This document shows positions 55,109 through 63,271 of a stretch of 64,000 nucleotides of DNA, one piece after another. Position 1 is the stretch's first letter. Each line of letters starts with the position of its first letter. Source of the stretch: Pseudomonas sessilinigenes (GTDB taxonomy: Bacteria; Pseudomonadota; Gammaproteobacteria; Pseudomonadales; Pseudomonadaceae); contig NZ_CP027706.1 in NCBI RefSeq assembly GCF_003850565.1, positions 1,302,001-1,366,000 on the forward strand, read 5' to 3'. The notes under the pieces were generated by a model. That model had not been told where the DNA came from, searched no databases, and worked only from the letters and a program-made list of their open reading frames with translations. Position numbers and translations under genes: made by a program.

Positions 55109-55626
55109 TGGCCCGTTATGTCCGTGTGGAAGAGGGCGTGGTGGTCGAGTTGATCGAGACCGGCGACTACGCCATCGCTGATTTGTTCGCCCCGCAGTTC
55201 CTCGCGTCAATCCACCCTGCGCCCCCGGGGCGCGAAGTGCGGGTGGGCATGGAGTTGCAGGCCAGCCCTGTGCCGGCTTCGGTGGCTGAAGCAAGTGAGC
55301 CGGTGGCTGCGCCGCTGGCGACACCGCCAGGCGACAAGCTGGAGGCCGTGGCCCGGGCCCATGTGGCCGAAGTGGTGGCCCAGGGGGCGGAAGCCCGGGA
55401 GCGCCAATGGCGCAGCGACAGCCTGGAAGCCAGCCAGTGGCTGGCGGCCCGGCACCGCGATGAACAGGACCTGGGTCGCGGCACCAGCCTTAGCGCGCAG
55501 CAGTACCTGGAGTTGCTGGAGTATCGCCAGGCCTTGCGCGAATGGCCCGGTTGCCAGGGGTTTCCGGCCGTGGCGGCGCGCCCGCAAGCCCCCCAATGGT
55601 TGCCAGGCAACCTGCCTGGCCAATGA
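55108..55626 (+). CDS. Fibre accessory protein 2 (module 3)
   Basis: 172 residues from ATG 55108 (MARYVRVEEGVVVELIETGD). A beta N-terminal part, an Ala/Pro linker and the recurrent C-terminal APC-like block SQWLAARHRDEQDLGR ... YLELLEYRQALREWP. Likely assembly partner of fibre 2. Confidence 0.8.
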   Translation: MARYVRVEEGVVVELIETGDYAIADLFAPQFLASIHPAPPGREVRVGMELQASPVPASVAEASEPVAAPLATPPGDKLEAVARAHVAEVVAQGAEARERQWRSDSLEASQWLAARHRDEQDLGRGTSLSAQQYLELLEYRQALREWPGCQGFPAVAARPQAPQWLPGNLPGQ

Positions 55627-55764
55627 CCGGCGCGAATCCCTCGAGCCGTTTTCAATCATCTCAAGACGCCTGCCCGCCACCCGGGTGCCGACGTTGCCTG
55701 GCCGCTGGCCGAGCCGCGTTGCACCCGGGACGTAGCGGTGGGCGTCCTTATCAGGACATCACCT
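55627..55764 (+). other. Non-coding spacer between fibre cassettes 2 and 3
   Basis: 138 bp with no gene, GC-rich, with an imperfect CCCGGGT/ACCCGGG inverted repeat but no T-run. AGGA at 55753 serves the fibre 3 GTG start. Confidence 0.5.
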
Positions 55765-56694
55765 GTGGACTATCCAAAAAGCGTGCCCAGCTCCGGGCTG
55801 GTCAATGGCCGGTTCATCGATGAAAACCCGGTTGCCGGCACACCGGGGTCGCTGATCCCGGCCAGCTGGGGCAACGCGATCACCGATGAAATCCTCAATG
55901 TGCTGTCGGCCGCGGGCATCGCTCCGCTGGAAGGCAGCAACAACCAGCTGATCACCGCGCTGCGCAGCGGTGCGCTGTTCCAGACCAAACCGCAGTTCGA
56001 CAACGGCAAGTCGGCGGCCACCACCGAGTTCGTGCAACGCGCCCTGGGCTCGCTGCGCGATGTGGCGGTCTACAACGCGGCCACCACCCTGACCGCCGCC
56101 GATATCGGTCGTTGCGTGCGCTTCGGTTATGGCGGCTACAGCATCACCTTGCCCGCGGCCGGACCGGCCATCGCCAATGGCAGCGCCCTGTACCTGATGA
56201 ACACCGGCACCGGGGCCATGACCGTGGTGGTCAATGGTGGCGACAAGATCGCCGTCGGCAACGGCTACCTGAGTAGCTTCGAGTTCGGCGTGGGCGATTC
56301 GGTGGTGCTGGTCAAGCATCTCAATGGCGAGTGGACGGCGCTGCTGGGCAGCGTACCGATGCGCTACATGCCGGGTTTTGCCTGTTCGTTGAACACCACG
56401 GGGTACCAGAAATTGCCCAGTGGCTTGATCGTGCAATGGCTCATCGGCGGTTCCGACAGCAATGGCAACATGACTCTGTCGCTCCCCATCCAGTTTCCCA
56501 ACGCAGTGCTGGGCGGCATCGCCAACGAAAGTCATCCCCAGGGCTGGGGAACCACGGGCCGGACCACGGTCTGGGCCTTCGACCTGCCCAGCAGCAACAA
56601 GGCGGTGGTGGTGGCCAAGTCCCGGGACATCATCGGCAACAACGTACCGGTGCCCAATCCCATTGGCGGCCGCATCCTGGTTTGGGGGTATTGA
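55765..56694 (+). CDS. Tail fibre 3 (module 3)
   Basis: 309 residues, starting with GTG 55765 (VDYPKSVPSSGLVNGRFIDE), chosen because the anchor domain begins here in all four fibres. The anchor (ASWGNAITDEILNVLSAAG) is followed by KSAATTEFVQRALGSLRDVA, a shaft, and a tip ending VPVPNPIGGRILVWGY. It differs entirely from fibres 1, 2 and 4 after the anchor. Confidence 0.85.
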   Translation: MDYPKSVPSSGLVNGRFIDENPVAGTPGSLIPASWGNAITDEILNVLSAAGIAPLEGSNNQLITALRSGALFQTKPQFDNGKSAATTEFVQRALGSLRDVAVYNAATTLTAADIGRCVRFGYGGYSITLPAAGPAIANGSALYLMNTGTGAMTVVVNGGDKIAVGNGYLSSFEFGVGDSVVLVKHLNGEWTALLGSVPMRYMPGFACSLNTTGYQKLPSGLIVQWLIGGSDSNGNMTLSLPIQFPNAVLGGIANESHPQGWGTTGRTTVWAFDLPSSNKAVVVAKSRDIIGNNVPVPNPIGGRILVWGY

Positions 56695-57186
56695 ATGAGC
56701 AAGTATTTTCTAGCGCAGACCCTGGGTTTCCTGTGCTCCGACGAGCATGAACCGGCGCTGCTGGAGCAGGCGGTGAAGATTACCGACCTGGAGTACCAGA
56801 AGCTGTTCGAGGGCCAGGCCCAGGGCCAGGCCATCGCTGCCGACGAGTTGGGCCGGCCGATCCTGGTGGAACGCCCCGGGCCTTCGGCCGAGACCTTGGC
56901 GCTGATCGAGCGGGCCTGGCGCGACGGCCAATTGCAGGAGACCGACGGCGTGGTGGCGCGCCATCGCGATGAGCTGGACGCCGGTGGCGCCACCAGCTTG
57001 TCGGCGGCTCAATTCCAGAGCCTGCAGGATTATCGGCGGCTGTTGCGCCAATGGCCGGCCCAGGACGAATTCCCCGCTAGCGACAAGCGCCCCGTACAAG
57101 TGATGCCGGCACCGGCAGCGGCTCCCGCGGTGAAGCGCACCCGGGCCAGAAAGCCCGCGCAACCGGCACCGGATGCAGCGTCCTGA
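56695..57186 (+). CDS. Fibre accessory protein 3 (module 3)
   Basis: 163 residues (MSKYFLAQTLGFLCSDEHEP), starting at the base after the fibre 3 stop. The C-terminal block DGVVARHRDELDAGGATSLS ... LQDYRRLLRQWP is the APC-like domain seen in cassettes 1 and 2, though W is replaced in TDWL. A basic Ala/Pro tail (KRTRARKPAQPAPDAAS) is unusual. Confidence 0.8.
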   Translation: MSKYFLAQTLGFLCSDEHEPALLEQAVKITDLEYQKLFEGQAQGQAIAADELGRPILVERPGPSAETLALIERAWRDGQLQETDGVVARHRDELDAGGATSLSAAQFQSLQDYRRLLRQWPAQDEFPASDKRPVQVMPAPAAAPAVKRTRARKPAQPAPDAAS

Positions 57187-57268
57187 TGCGGGCCAGCAGG
57201 CGTCGTGAGGCCGATGGGGCGGCATGCCCAGGCCTTGTTCATTGGAAAAAACATGCAGGAGTAGAACA

Positions 57269-58309
57269 GTGGATTATCCCAAAAGCGTTCCTGGCATAGG
57301 CCTGCTCAACGGCAAGTTCGTCGATGAGAATCCTGTGGCCGGAACTCCCGGGTCGCTGATCCCCGCCGCCTGGGGCAACAGCATTACCCAGGAGCTGTTG
57401 ACGGTGATTGGCCGCGCCGGGCTTGTACCGGATGAAGCGGATACCGCTCAGCTGCTCAAGGCGTTGCAGGTCATGTTGGCCAACGCCAGTCCCATGCTTT
57501 CGCGCGTGCTCCAGATCAACCATTCCAGAAGCCTGGCCGCGCAGGACCTGGGTCTGGTGATGGTCAACGGCGCACAGGAACCGATTACGCTGACGCTACC
57601 TGCGGCGGACTCGGTACTGGGTGTGCGCGACGTGATCGTGCGGCGGCTCGACAACGGTGGCAACCGGGTACTGGTGCAATGCACGGGGGCTGACACCATC
57701 AAGTTCCACACCCATCTGCGTGCCGCAGGGTACGGTTTCCTGGTGTTGATGGGCGCTGGTGATTTTTGGCATCTGCGCAGTGATGGGGCGGGAGGCTGGT
57801 GGCCGGTCGGGCGCTATGACAACGCTGCCCTTGGGCGAATGTTCTTCGAGACCACGACCCAGTTCAGCCCGGGTGGATATGGCGCCTTGAACGGCAAGTT
57901 GCTGAACCGCGCCGACTGGCCCTGGTTGTGGGATCACGCGAAGCAATCGGGCATGTTGCGCCCCGACAACGATCGTGCGGGGGGCTGGAGCTACGGTGAT
58001 GGTGTATCGACTTTTCGCCTGCCCGAGGCCCAGGGCGAATTCCTGCGGGTACTTGACGAGGATCGTGGGGTCGATGTCGGGCGTGGGGCGGGCAGCTGGC
58101 AAACCGGGACCAATATCACCGGCGACAACGGCCAGGCCCCGGCGGTGCACGGTATTGGCGAACTGGCTAACGTGGGGGTCGATCCGACCTCGTTCAATGG
58201 AATGATCTATTACAACGCTGCGGGTGCGACGCAGGTGATCTCCAGTATCTACTGGGGCATGGTGCGTCCGCGAAACATCGCCTATCCCGGCCGTATCAAA
58301 CTTATCTGA
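57269..58309 (+). CDS. Tail fibre 4 with collar-type tip (module 3)
   Basis: 346 residues from GTG 57269 (VDYPKSVPGIGLLNGKFVDE). The anchor is the most diverged of the four (LLNGKFVDENPVAGTPGSLI). The C-terminal half has a tail-collar pattern: YGALNGKLLNRADWPWLWDH, VSTFRLPEAQGEFLRVLDED and the ending RPRNIAYPGRIKLI. Likely the lipopolysaccharide- or glycan-contacting tip. Confidence 0.86.
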   Translation: MDYPKSVPGIGLLNGKFVDENPVAGTPGSLIPAAWGNSITQELLTVIGRAGLVPDEADTAQLLKALQVMLANASPMLSRVLQINHSRSLAAQDLGLVMVNGAQEPITLTLPAADSVLGVRDVIVRRLDNGGNRVLVQCTGADTIKFHTHLRAAGYGFLVLMGAGDFWHLRSDGAGGWWPVGRYDNAALGRMFFETTTQFSPGGYGALNGKLLNRADWPWLWDHAKQSGMLRPDNDRAGGWSYGDGVSTFRLPEAQGEFLRVLDEDRGVDVGRGAGSWQTGTNITGDNGQAPAVHGIGELANVGVDPTSFNGMIYYNAAGATQVISSIYWGMVRPRNIAYPGRIKLI

Positions 58310-58316
58310 GGTTCTC

Positions 58317-58925
58317 ATGCCTGAATATCTTGTGAGCCCTGCCGGAGCGTTGATCGGGCCGGTGGTATTTCCTGTGGTTCCCGGGCTGGGTGTGCAGTTG
58401 CCGGCCAATGCCGTGGAATTGCCCAGCGAGTTGAGTCCGCCCGAAAAGGGATTTGCCTGGGCCTGGGTCGATGGTGCTCCCCAACTGTTGCCTGATCATC
58501 GCGGCCAGGTATTCCAGATCCATGGTGGCGCGGCAAGTACCTGGGAGCGCCTGGGTGATCTGCCCGAGGGACTGACCACCCAGCCCCGTCCCGATCCCTA
58601 TCACGTTTGGCACGATGATCGCTGGCAGCTTGACCGTGAGGCCCGGGAGTCCGCGACTCTGGAACAGCTGCTGTTGGAGCGAGACAACCGTTTGCGTGAG
58701 GCAGCTATCCGCCTGGCCCCCCTGCAGTACGCCGTCGACCTTGGAGAGGCCTCTACCGAGGAGAAAAACGCCTTGCTCGATTGGAAGCGCTATTGCATCG
58801 CCTTGAATCGTATCGAACAGCAGCCCGGATATCCGTCCGAGATCGAGTGGCCGGTACTGGCGCCTTCCGTATTGAAGGCTCCATCCAACCCACTGTTCGC
58901 GCTGTTTCGTGGGAAGAACAAATGA
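58317..58925 (+). CDS. Fibre assembly chaperone 4 (module 3)
   Basis: 202 residues (MPEYLVSPAGALIGPVVFPV). The C-terminus DWKRYCIALNRIEQQPGYPS is the classical tail-fibre-assembly signature shared with the module 1 chaperone, distinct from the APC-like block in cassettes 1-3. It closes module 3. Confidence 0.85.
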   Translation: MPEYLVSPAGALIGPVVFPVVPGLGVQLPANAVELPSELSPPEKGFAWAWVDGAPQLLPDHRGQVFQIHGGAASTWERLGDLPEGLTTQPRPDPYHVWHDDRWQLDREARESATLEQLLLERDNRLREAAIRLAPLQYAVDLGEASTEEKNALLDWKRYCIALNRIEQQPGYPSEIEWPVLAPSVLKAPSNPLFALFRGKNK

Positions 58926-58937
58926 AAGGAATTCTCT

Positions 58938-59501
58938 ATGTCGATCACTGAAGAGCAGTTGCTCAAGATCATGCCGAACGCCCGCCGCCAAGCGGGCGTT
59001 TTCGTATCCCCGCTCAACGCTGCCATGGCTCGCCGGCAGATCGATACGCCCAAGCGCCAGGCGGCGTTCCTGGCGCAGATCGGCCATGAATCGGGGCAGT
59101 TGCAGTACGTGCGCGAGCTGGGCAACGACCAGTACCTGAGCAAGTACGACACCGGCACCCTGGCCGCGCGGCTGGGCAATACCCCCGAGGCCGATGGCGA
59201 CGGCCAGCGCTATCGCGGGCGTGGGCTGATCCAGGTCACCGGGCGCAGCAACTATCGCCAGTGCAGCCTCGGCCTGTTCGGCGACGAGCGCCTGCTGGAG
59301 TTGCCCGAGCTGCTGGAGCAGGCGCAATGGGCCGCCGAATCGGCAGCCTGGTTCTGGGAGCGGGCGGGGCTCAATGCCCTGGCCGATCGTGATGAGTTCA
59401 ACGCCATCACCCGGCGCATCAATGGCGGCTTGAACGGCCTGGAAGATCGCCGCCAGCTCTGGGGCCGGGCGCGCTCGGTACTGGGCCTGCCGGCCGCCTG
59501 A
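58938..59501 (+). CDS. GH19 chitinase-type endolysin
   Basis: 187 residues (MSITEEQLLKIMPNARRQAG). Glycoside hydrolase family 19 lysozyme of pyocin clusters: catalytic Glu in FLAQIGHESGQLQYVREL, the substrate-cleft motif RYRGRGLIQVTGRSNYR, and INGGLNGLEDRRQLW near the end. It lacks a signal peptide, so it needs the holin at 15655. It starts the lysis cassette with the spanins. Confidence 0.93.
   Translation: MSITEEQLLKIMPNARRQAGVFVSPLNAAMARRQIDTPKRQAAFLAQIGHESGQLQYVRELGNDQYLSKYDTGTLAARLGNTPEADGDGQRYRGRGLIQVTGRSNYRQCSLGLFGDERLLELPELLEQAQWAAESAAWFWERAGLNALADRDEFNAITRRINGGLNGLEDRRQLWGRARSVLGLPAA
58977..59002 (+). terminator. Terminator-like hairpin inside the endolysin coding sequence
   Basis: AACGCCCGC (58977-58985) and GCGGGCGTT (58992-59000) form a perfect 9-bp stem followed by TTTT, encoding residues NARRQAGVF of the endolysin. 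Weak T-run; possible partial termination or structure that delays lysis gene expression. Confidence 0.55.
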
Positions 59502-59531
59502 GGCTGCCGGCGTGCGCCAAGGAGAATCAGC

Positions 59532-60047
59532 ATGAACATTCGCAGTTGGCTGGCCGTGGCGGTCATGGCCGGGCTGCTCTATGCCCTGGGCTACATCACC
59601 GGGGTTGGCAGCGAGCGTAGCCGCAACCACGTCCTGGACGAGGCGCGCCTGCGCCAGTCCTTCGAACAGGGCCAGGCCCTGGGTACGGTCAAGGAGAAGG
59701 TGGTGGTCGAGTACGTCGACCGCATCGTCAAGGTCTACCAGGCGGGCGCCACGATTACCAAGGAGGTTCCTATCTATGTTTCCCAAGCCGCTGATAGTGC
59801 TTGCGTGGTGCCTGCCGGTTTTGTCCGGGTGCACGACGCCGGCGCCCGCAACCTGCCCGTGGCCGGAGGCCCCCGCGGCACTGATGGCGCCGCCTCGGGC
59901 CTTGCACTCTCTACCGTCGCCGCCAGCGTCGTCGACAACTACAACCAGTGCCACGCCAACGCCGAGCAACTGAAGGCGTTGCAGCAGTGGGTGCGCGAGT
60001 CCCAGGCGCTGCTGCAGGGCGCCCCAGCGGTGGCCCGGCATCCCTGA
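59532..60047 (+). CDS. Inner-membrane spanin (Rz-like)
   Basis: 171 residues (MNIRSWLAVAVMAGLLYALG). One N-terminal membrane anchor (about 6-26), then a helical periplasmic domain (RQSFEQGQALGTVKEKVVVE). Positional and topological match to phage Rz. An Rz1-like gene is embedded in another frame (59776-59973). The pair would fuse the inner and outer membranes in the last step of lysis. Confidence 0.85.
   Translation: MNIRSWLAVAVMAGLLYALGYITGVGSERSRNHVLDEARLRQSFEQGQALGTVKEKVVVEYVDRIVKVYQAGATITKEVPIYVSQAADSACVVPAGFVRVHDAGARNLPVAGGPRGTDGAASGLALSTVAASVVDNYNQCHANAEQLKALQQWVRESQALLQGAPAVARHP
59776..59973 (+). CDS. Outer-membrane spanin lipoprotein (Rz1-like), nested
   Basis: 65 residues, fully inside the Rz gene in another frame. 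A strong AAGGAGG (59760-59766) precedes ATG 59776. A signal peptide with lipobox VLSGC (MFPKPLIVLAWCLPVLSGC) is followed by a Pro-rich mature part (TTPAPATCPWPEAPAALMAP), the hallmark of Rz1 spanins. Confidence 0.88.
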   Translation: MFPKPLIVLAWCLPVLSGCTTPAPATCPWPEAPAALMAPPRALHSLPSPPASSTTTTSATPTPSN

Positions 60048-60065
60048 GGGGAACAGGAGACTTTC

Positions 60066-60590
60066 ATGTCCGTACCGGATATTCGTAAACCTTCCGAACT
60101 GCTGCAGGCCATCGAGCGAGGCTTGCGCCAGGCCGAACCAGGCCTGCAGGTGGGCACGCGCCAGGACTTCGGCAACACCTCCGGGCAGCCGTGGTTTTTG
60201 CTGGATATCGAGCGTAACCAGCAGGCCCCGCGTTCCTCCCAGGGGCGCCAGGTGCAGTTGCTGCGCATCGTCCTGCAGCTGTGTGTGCCGCGCCAGGCGG
60301 GTTCGACCCAGGCCGCCTGGGACCTGGCCAGCCGGCTGCTGACGGTGCTGGCGGATAACCGCTGGGGCTGGTCGGCCGAGCAGTGTGGCGCGGCGGGCAA
60401 CATCGTCGCGCAGCCTTTGCCGGTGACCGATCCGCAGACGACCCATGACGCCTGGAGCTTGAGTTTCGACCAGGCCATCTACCTGGGGCCGGCGCTGCTG
60501 GATGACCCTGTGGGCAAGCCGTTGTTCGCTCGTACCTGGGAAGTCTCCAGCATCGACGATCCGAGCCAATACCGAGCCCTGGAGGACTGA
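60066..60590 (+). CDS. Tailocin protein at the PA0615 position (module 4)
   Basis: 174 residues (MSVPDIRKPSELLQAIERGL). Same length and slot (before the spike gene) as the module 1 protein at 16191, with scattered similarity (WNLDF/WSLSF-type motifs), so a divergent homologue. It begins the second R-type set, directly after the lysis cassette. Confidence 0.7.
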   Translation: MSVPDIRKPSELLQAIERGLRQAEPGLQVGTRQDFGNTSGQPWFLLDIERNQQAPRSSQGRQVQLLRIVLQLCVPRQAGSTQAAWDLASRLLTVLADNRWGWSAEQCGAAGNIVAQPLPVTDPQTTHDAWSLSFDQAIYLGPALLDDPVGKPLFARTWEVSSIDDPSQYRALED

Positions 60591-60593
60591 ACC

Positions 60594-61205
60594 ATGTTCG
60601 ATGCCTTCCTTAGGGTGCAACTGGCCCCGATCATCGAGCGCCTGGCCGAGATGGAAACCGAGCTGGACGACCTGCATCGGCGTGCCGAGAGTTTCTGCCG
60701 GATCGGCATTTGCCATTCGGTGGACGCCGCCAGCAATACCTGCCGGGTCAGCCATGGCGACCTGCTGACCCCGGCCATCCGTTTCTTCAACCCCAGCGCC
60801 GGGGAGCAGAGCGAGTCGCGCATTCCTTCGGTGGGCGAGCAATGCCTGTTGCTCAACCATGGCGCGGGGGAGGGCGGGGGCCAGTCGGTGGCTTTGTTCG
60901 GCCTCAACAGCCAGCGCTTTCCCCCGGCCGCCACGGTCGCCGGCCTGACCCGTCGGCAATACCGCGACGGCAGCCAGAGCAGCTACGACGACACCAGCCA
61001 CACCCTGAACTGGAGCAACGGCCCGGCGGCATTCAGCGGCAGCCGTGAGGCGCTGGAGTTGAGCCTTGGCAATGCCCGCCTGGTGATGACTGCCGATGCC
61101 GTGGACCTGAGCCTGGGCGCCAGCGGCCTGCGGCTGGACGCCGGAGGTGTGCACTTGCGCGGCCCGCTGGTGGAGCACCAGGGCCGAGTCATCAGTACCG
61201 CATAA
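60594..61205 (+). CDS. Baseplate spike, gpV-like (module 4)
   Basis: 203 residues (MFDAFLRVQLAPIIERLAEM). Helical N-terminus, OB domain (CRIGICHSVDAASNTCRVSH), beta-stem ([20 protein letters not shown]) and a C-terminal strand region (SLGASGLRLDAGGVHLRGPL). It lacks a clear HxH tip compared with modules 1 and 3; the tip may differ or be completed by another protein. Confidence 0.85.
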   Translation: MFDAFLRVQLAPIIERLAEMETELDDLHRRAESFCRIGICHSVDAASNTCRVSHGDLLTPAIRFFNPSAGEQSESRIPSVGEQCLLLNHGAGEGGGQSVALFGLNSQRFPPAATVAGLTRRQYRDGSQSSYDDTSHTLNWSNGPAAFSGSREALELSLGNARLVMTADAVDLSLGASGLRLDAGGVHLRGPLVEHQGRVISTA

Positions 61206-61215
61206 GGAGTTCGCC

Positions 61216-61548
61216 ATGATCGGCGTTGATAGATACACCGGGGCAGCGGTCGATGACTGGCTGCAATTTGTCCAGCGTGCCACCCGGGCGCTGACCACCC
61301 CTTTGGGCACCCGGCAGAAGCGGCCGCTGTACGGTTCGCTGATTCCCCAGTTGCTGGGGCGCAATCTTGGCGACGACCTGTTGGTCCTGGCCCAGAGCCA
61401 CGCCGCCGAGGCGTTCTACAACAAGGCTAACGGCATTGCCGACTTCGAGCCCGAGGTCATCGTCGCCAGCCGCCAGGGCGCGGGTTTGCTGCTGCGCTTC
61501 GCCGGGACCTGGAACAACCGCCGGCAATCCTTCGAGGTGGTGACATGA
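61216..61548 (+). CDS. Baseplate wedge W, gp25-like (module 4)
   Basis: 110 residues from ATG 61216 (MIGVDRYTGAAVDDWLQFVQ), with ALTTPLGTRQKRPLYGS as the gp25-family core. AAGGAG precedes the start. It overlaps gpJ by 4 bp, as in module 1. Confidence 0.9.
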   Translation: MIGVDRYTGAAVDDWLQFVQRATRALTTPLGTRQKRPLYGSLIPQLLGRNLGDDLLVLAQSHAAEAFYNKANGIADFEPEVIVASRQGAGLLLRFAGTWNNRRQSFEVVT

Positions 61549-62540
61549 GCATGCTGATTCCCGGGCAGAACCAGCTCGAAGAACCGGAGATCGTCAAGGT
61601 CGATGAGTTCGAGCCGTTGCTGGCCGAGTTCAAGGCCTTCGTCCTTGACTATGTGGCTGCCCGTTCCCCGGAGCAGGCGACCAAGTTGCGCACCAGCCTG
61701 GACAACGAAAGCGAACTGCTGACCATGGCGCTGGAGGCCTTCTGCGTGCGCTTGCAGACCCACGAGCGCAAGTACAACGCGCGGATCCGCCAGATGCTGG
61801 CGTGGTGGGCCACCGGCAGCAACCTGGACGCGCGCCTGGCCGACATGGGCCTGGAGCGCCAGCTGCTGGTGCCGGGCGACGACCAGGCCTTTCCGCCGGT
61901 GCCGCCGGTATACGAAAGCGACGACGATGCGCGGCTGCGCTACTACCTGGCGCCCCACGCGCCAGCGGCCGGTTCGCGCATGCAGTATCGACGGGAGATC
62001 TTCACCCTGGGGGAGCGGCCGGTGGTCAAGGTCGACTCCGGCGCCGCCGGGGTGGTGACGGTCACCTACACCTTCGACCCGGATGGCTTCGCCGCCCAGG
62101 TCAAGGATGGCAACGCCCGGCGCACGGCGCCGGGGGAGGTGATGGTGACGGTGCTGTCACGCTCCGGGGATGGCACGCCATCGGCAGAGTTGCTTGATGG
62201 CGTGCGCAGGCACTTCGCCCGCCCGGATGTGAAGCCGGAAACGGATCGGGTCACCGTCCAGGCAGCGCAAATCTTGCCCTACCGGATTCGCGTGGTGGCC
62301 AAGATCAATCCGGGACCCGATTCCGGATTGACCAAGGTCGCGACACAGCAACAGCTCCAGGCCTACGCCGACAGCTGTCACCGCCTGGAGGGGCGGGTCG
62401 ACCCGAGCTGGATCGATTTCACCTTGCACAAGGCCGGCGCGGTGCAACTGGAGATCCTCGAACCCTTGCAGCCCATAGTCACCAGTGCATTCCAGGCGCC
62501 TTATTGCCTGGGGGTTGAAGTGGAGGTGCGGATTCTATGA
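61545..62540 (+). CDS. Baseplate protein J (module 4)
   Basis: 331 residues (MSMLIPGQNQLEEPEIVKVD). P2 gpJ-like, as shown by the ESDDDARLRYYLAPHAPAAG and RVTVQAAQILPYRIRVVAKI segments. It corresponds to 17856-18737 but is clearly diverged. Confidence 0.9.
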   Translation: MSMLIPGQNQLEEPEIVKVDEFEPLLAEFKAFVLDYVAARSPEQATKLRTSLDNESELLTMALEAFCVRLQTHERKYNARIRQMLAWWATGSNLDARLADMGLERQLLVPGDDQAFPPVPPVYESDDDARLRYYLAPHAPAAGSRMQYRREIFTLGERPVVKVDSGAAGVVTVTYTFDPDGFAAQVKDGNARRTAPGEVMVTVLSRSGDGTPSAELLDGVRRHFARPDVKPETDRVTVQAAQILPYRIRVVAKINPGPDSGLTKVATQQQLQAYADSCHRLEGRVDPSWIDFTLHKAGAVQLEILEPLQPIVTSAFQAPYCLGVEVEVRIL

Positions 62541-63271
62541 ACGAAGACAATGCACCTTCGAGCTTGCTACCGAGCAACAGCTCGGCACTGGAAAAGGCTC
62601 TCGACCTGGGGTTTGCCCGGTTGCTGGAGCGTGTGGCACCGCCGTTTCCCCAGTTGATGGACCCGGCCCGTACCCCGGCGCAGTTCCTGCCTTACCTGGC
62701 CGCAGACCGTGGGGTCAACGAGTGGGATGCCGGAGCCGGTGAAGCCGAAAAGCGCCTGACCGTGGCGTTGTCCTGGCAGATCCAGCGCCAGGCCGGGACC
62801 CACAAGGCCTTGAGCCATGCGGTCGAGTCCCTGGGCTTTAAGCCCAATATCGCGGCCTGGTACGAACAACGGCCCCAGGCACACCCCTACACCTTCGATG
62901 TGCAGGCCGTCATCGTGCGGGACTGGTCCAGTGGCGATCACAACCGCTTGATACGGCGCATCAACGCCGCCAGGAGCGAGCGCGACGAGGGCACCATCAC
63001 CGTGGTTCACCAGACCGCTGCCGGCCTGGGCGTGGCTGCGGCGGCCGAGCCGGGCCTGAGCATCGGCGACGACAGCCACCCGGGCGCATTGCCGCAGATC
63101 CGCCTGCATGGGGCTTTGGGCCTGGGCGCTGGGGCCGGTACGCCATTGAGCGATGGCGAGCTGTGCCTGGCCGGCGTGCTGCCTGAATTCGGGCTCGATG
63201 CCCGACTCAACAATGCTGGGGTTGCCCAGCACTACACCATCAACGACTACGACCTCAGGGCGCAGCTATGA
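62537..63271 (+). CDS. Tail protein I (module 4)
   Basis: 244 residues (MNEDNAPSSLLPSNSSALEK). P2 gpI core: QFLPYLAADRGVNEWDAG and QRQAGTHKALSHAVESLG, with a longer C-terminal extension than the module 1 homologue. It overlaps the fibre gene by 4 bp (ATGA). Confidence 0.9.
   Translation: MNEDNAPSSLLPSNSSALEKALDLGFARLLERVAPPFPQLMDPARTPAQFLPYLAADRGVNEWDAGAGEAEKRLTVALSWQIQRQAGTHKALSHAVESLGFKPNIAAWYEQRPQAHPYTFDVQAVIVRDWSSGDHNRLIRRINAARSERDEGTITVVHQTAAGLGVAAAAEPGLSIGDDSHPGALPQIRLHGALGLGAGAGTPLSDGELCLAGVLPEFGLDARLNNAGVAQHYTINDYDLRAQL

Noticed and set aside
58302-61364. A 1020-codon minus-strand frame opposite the fibre chaperone, lysis genes and module 4 start
   Set aside because: Antisense shadow of several conserved genes including a recognised GH19 endolysin and spanins.
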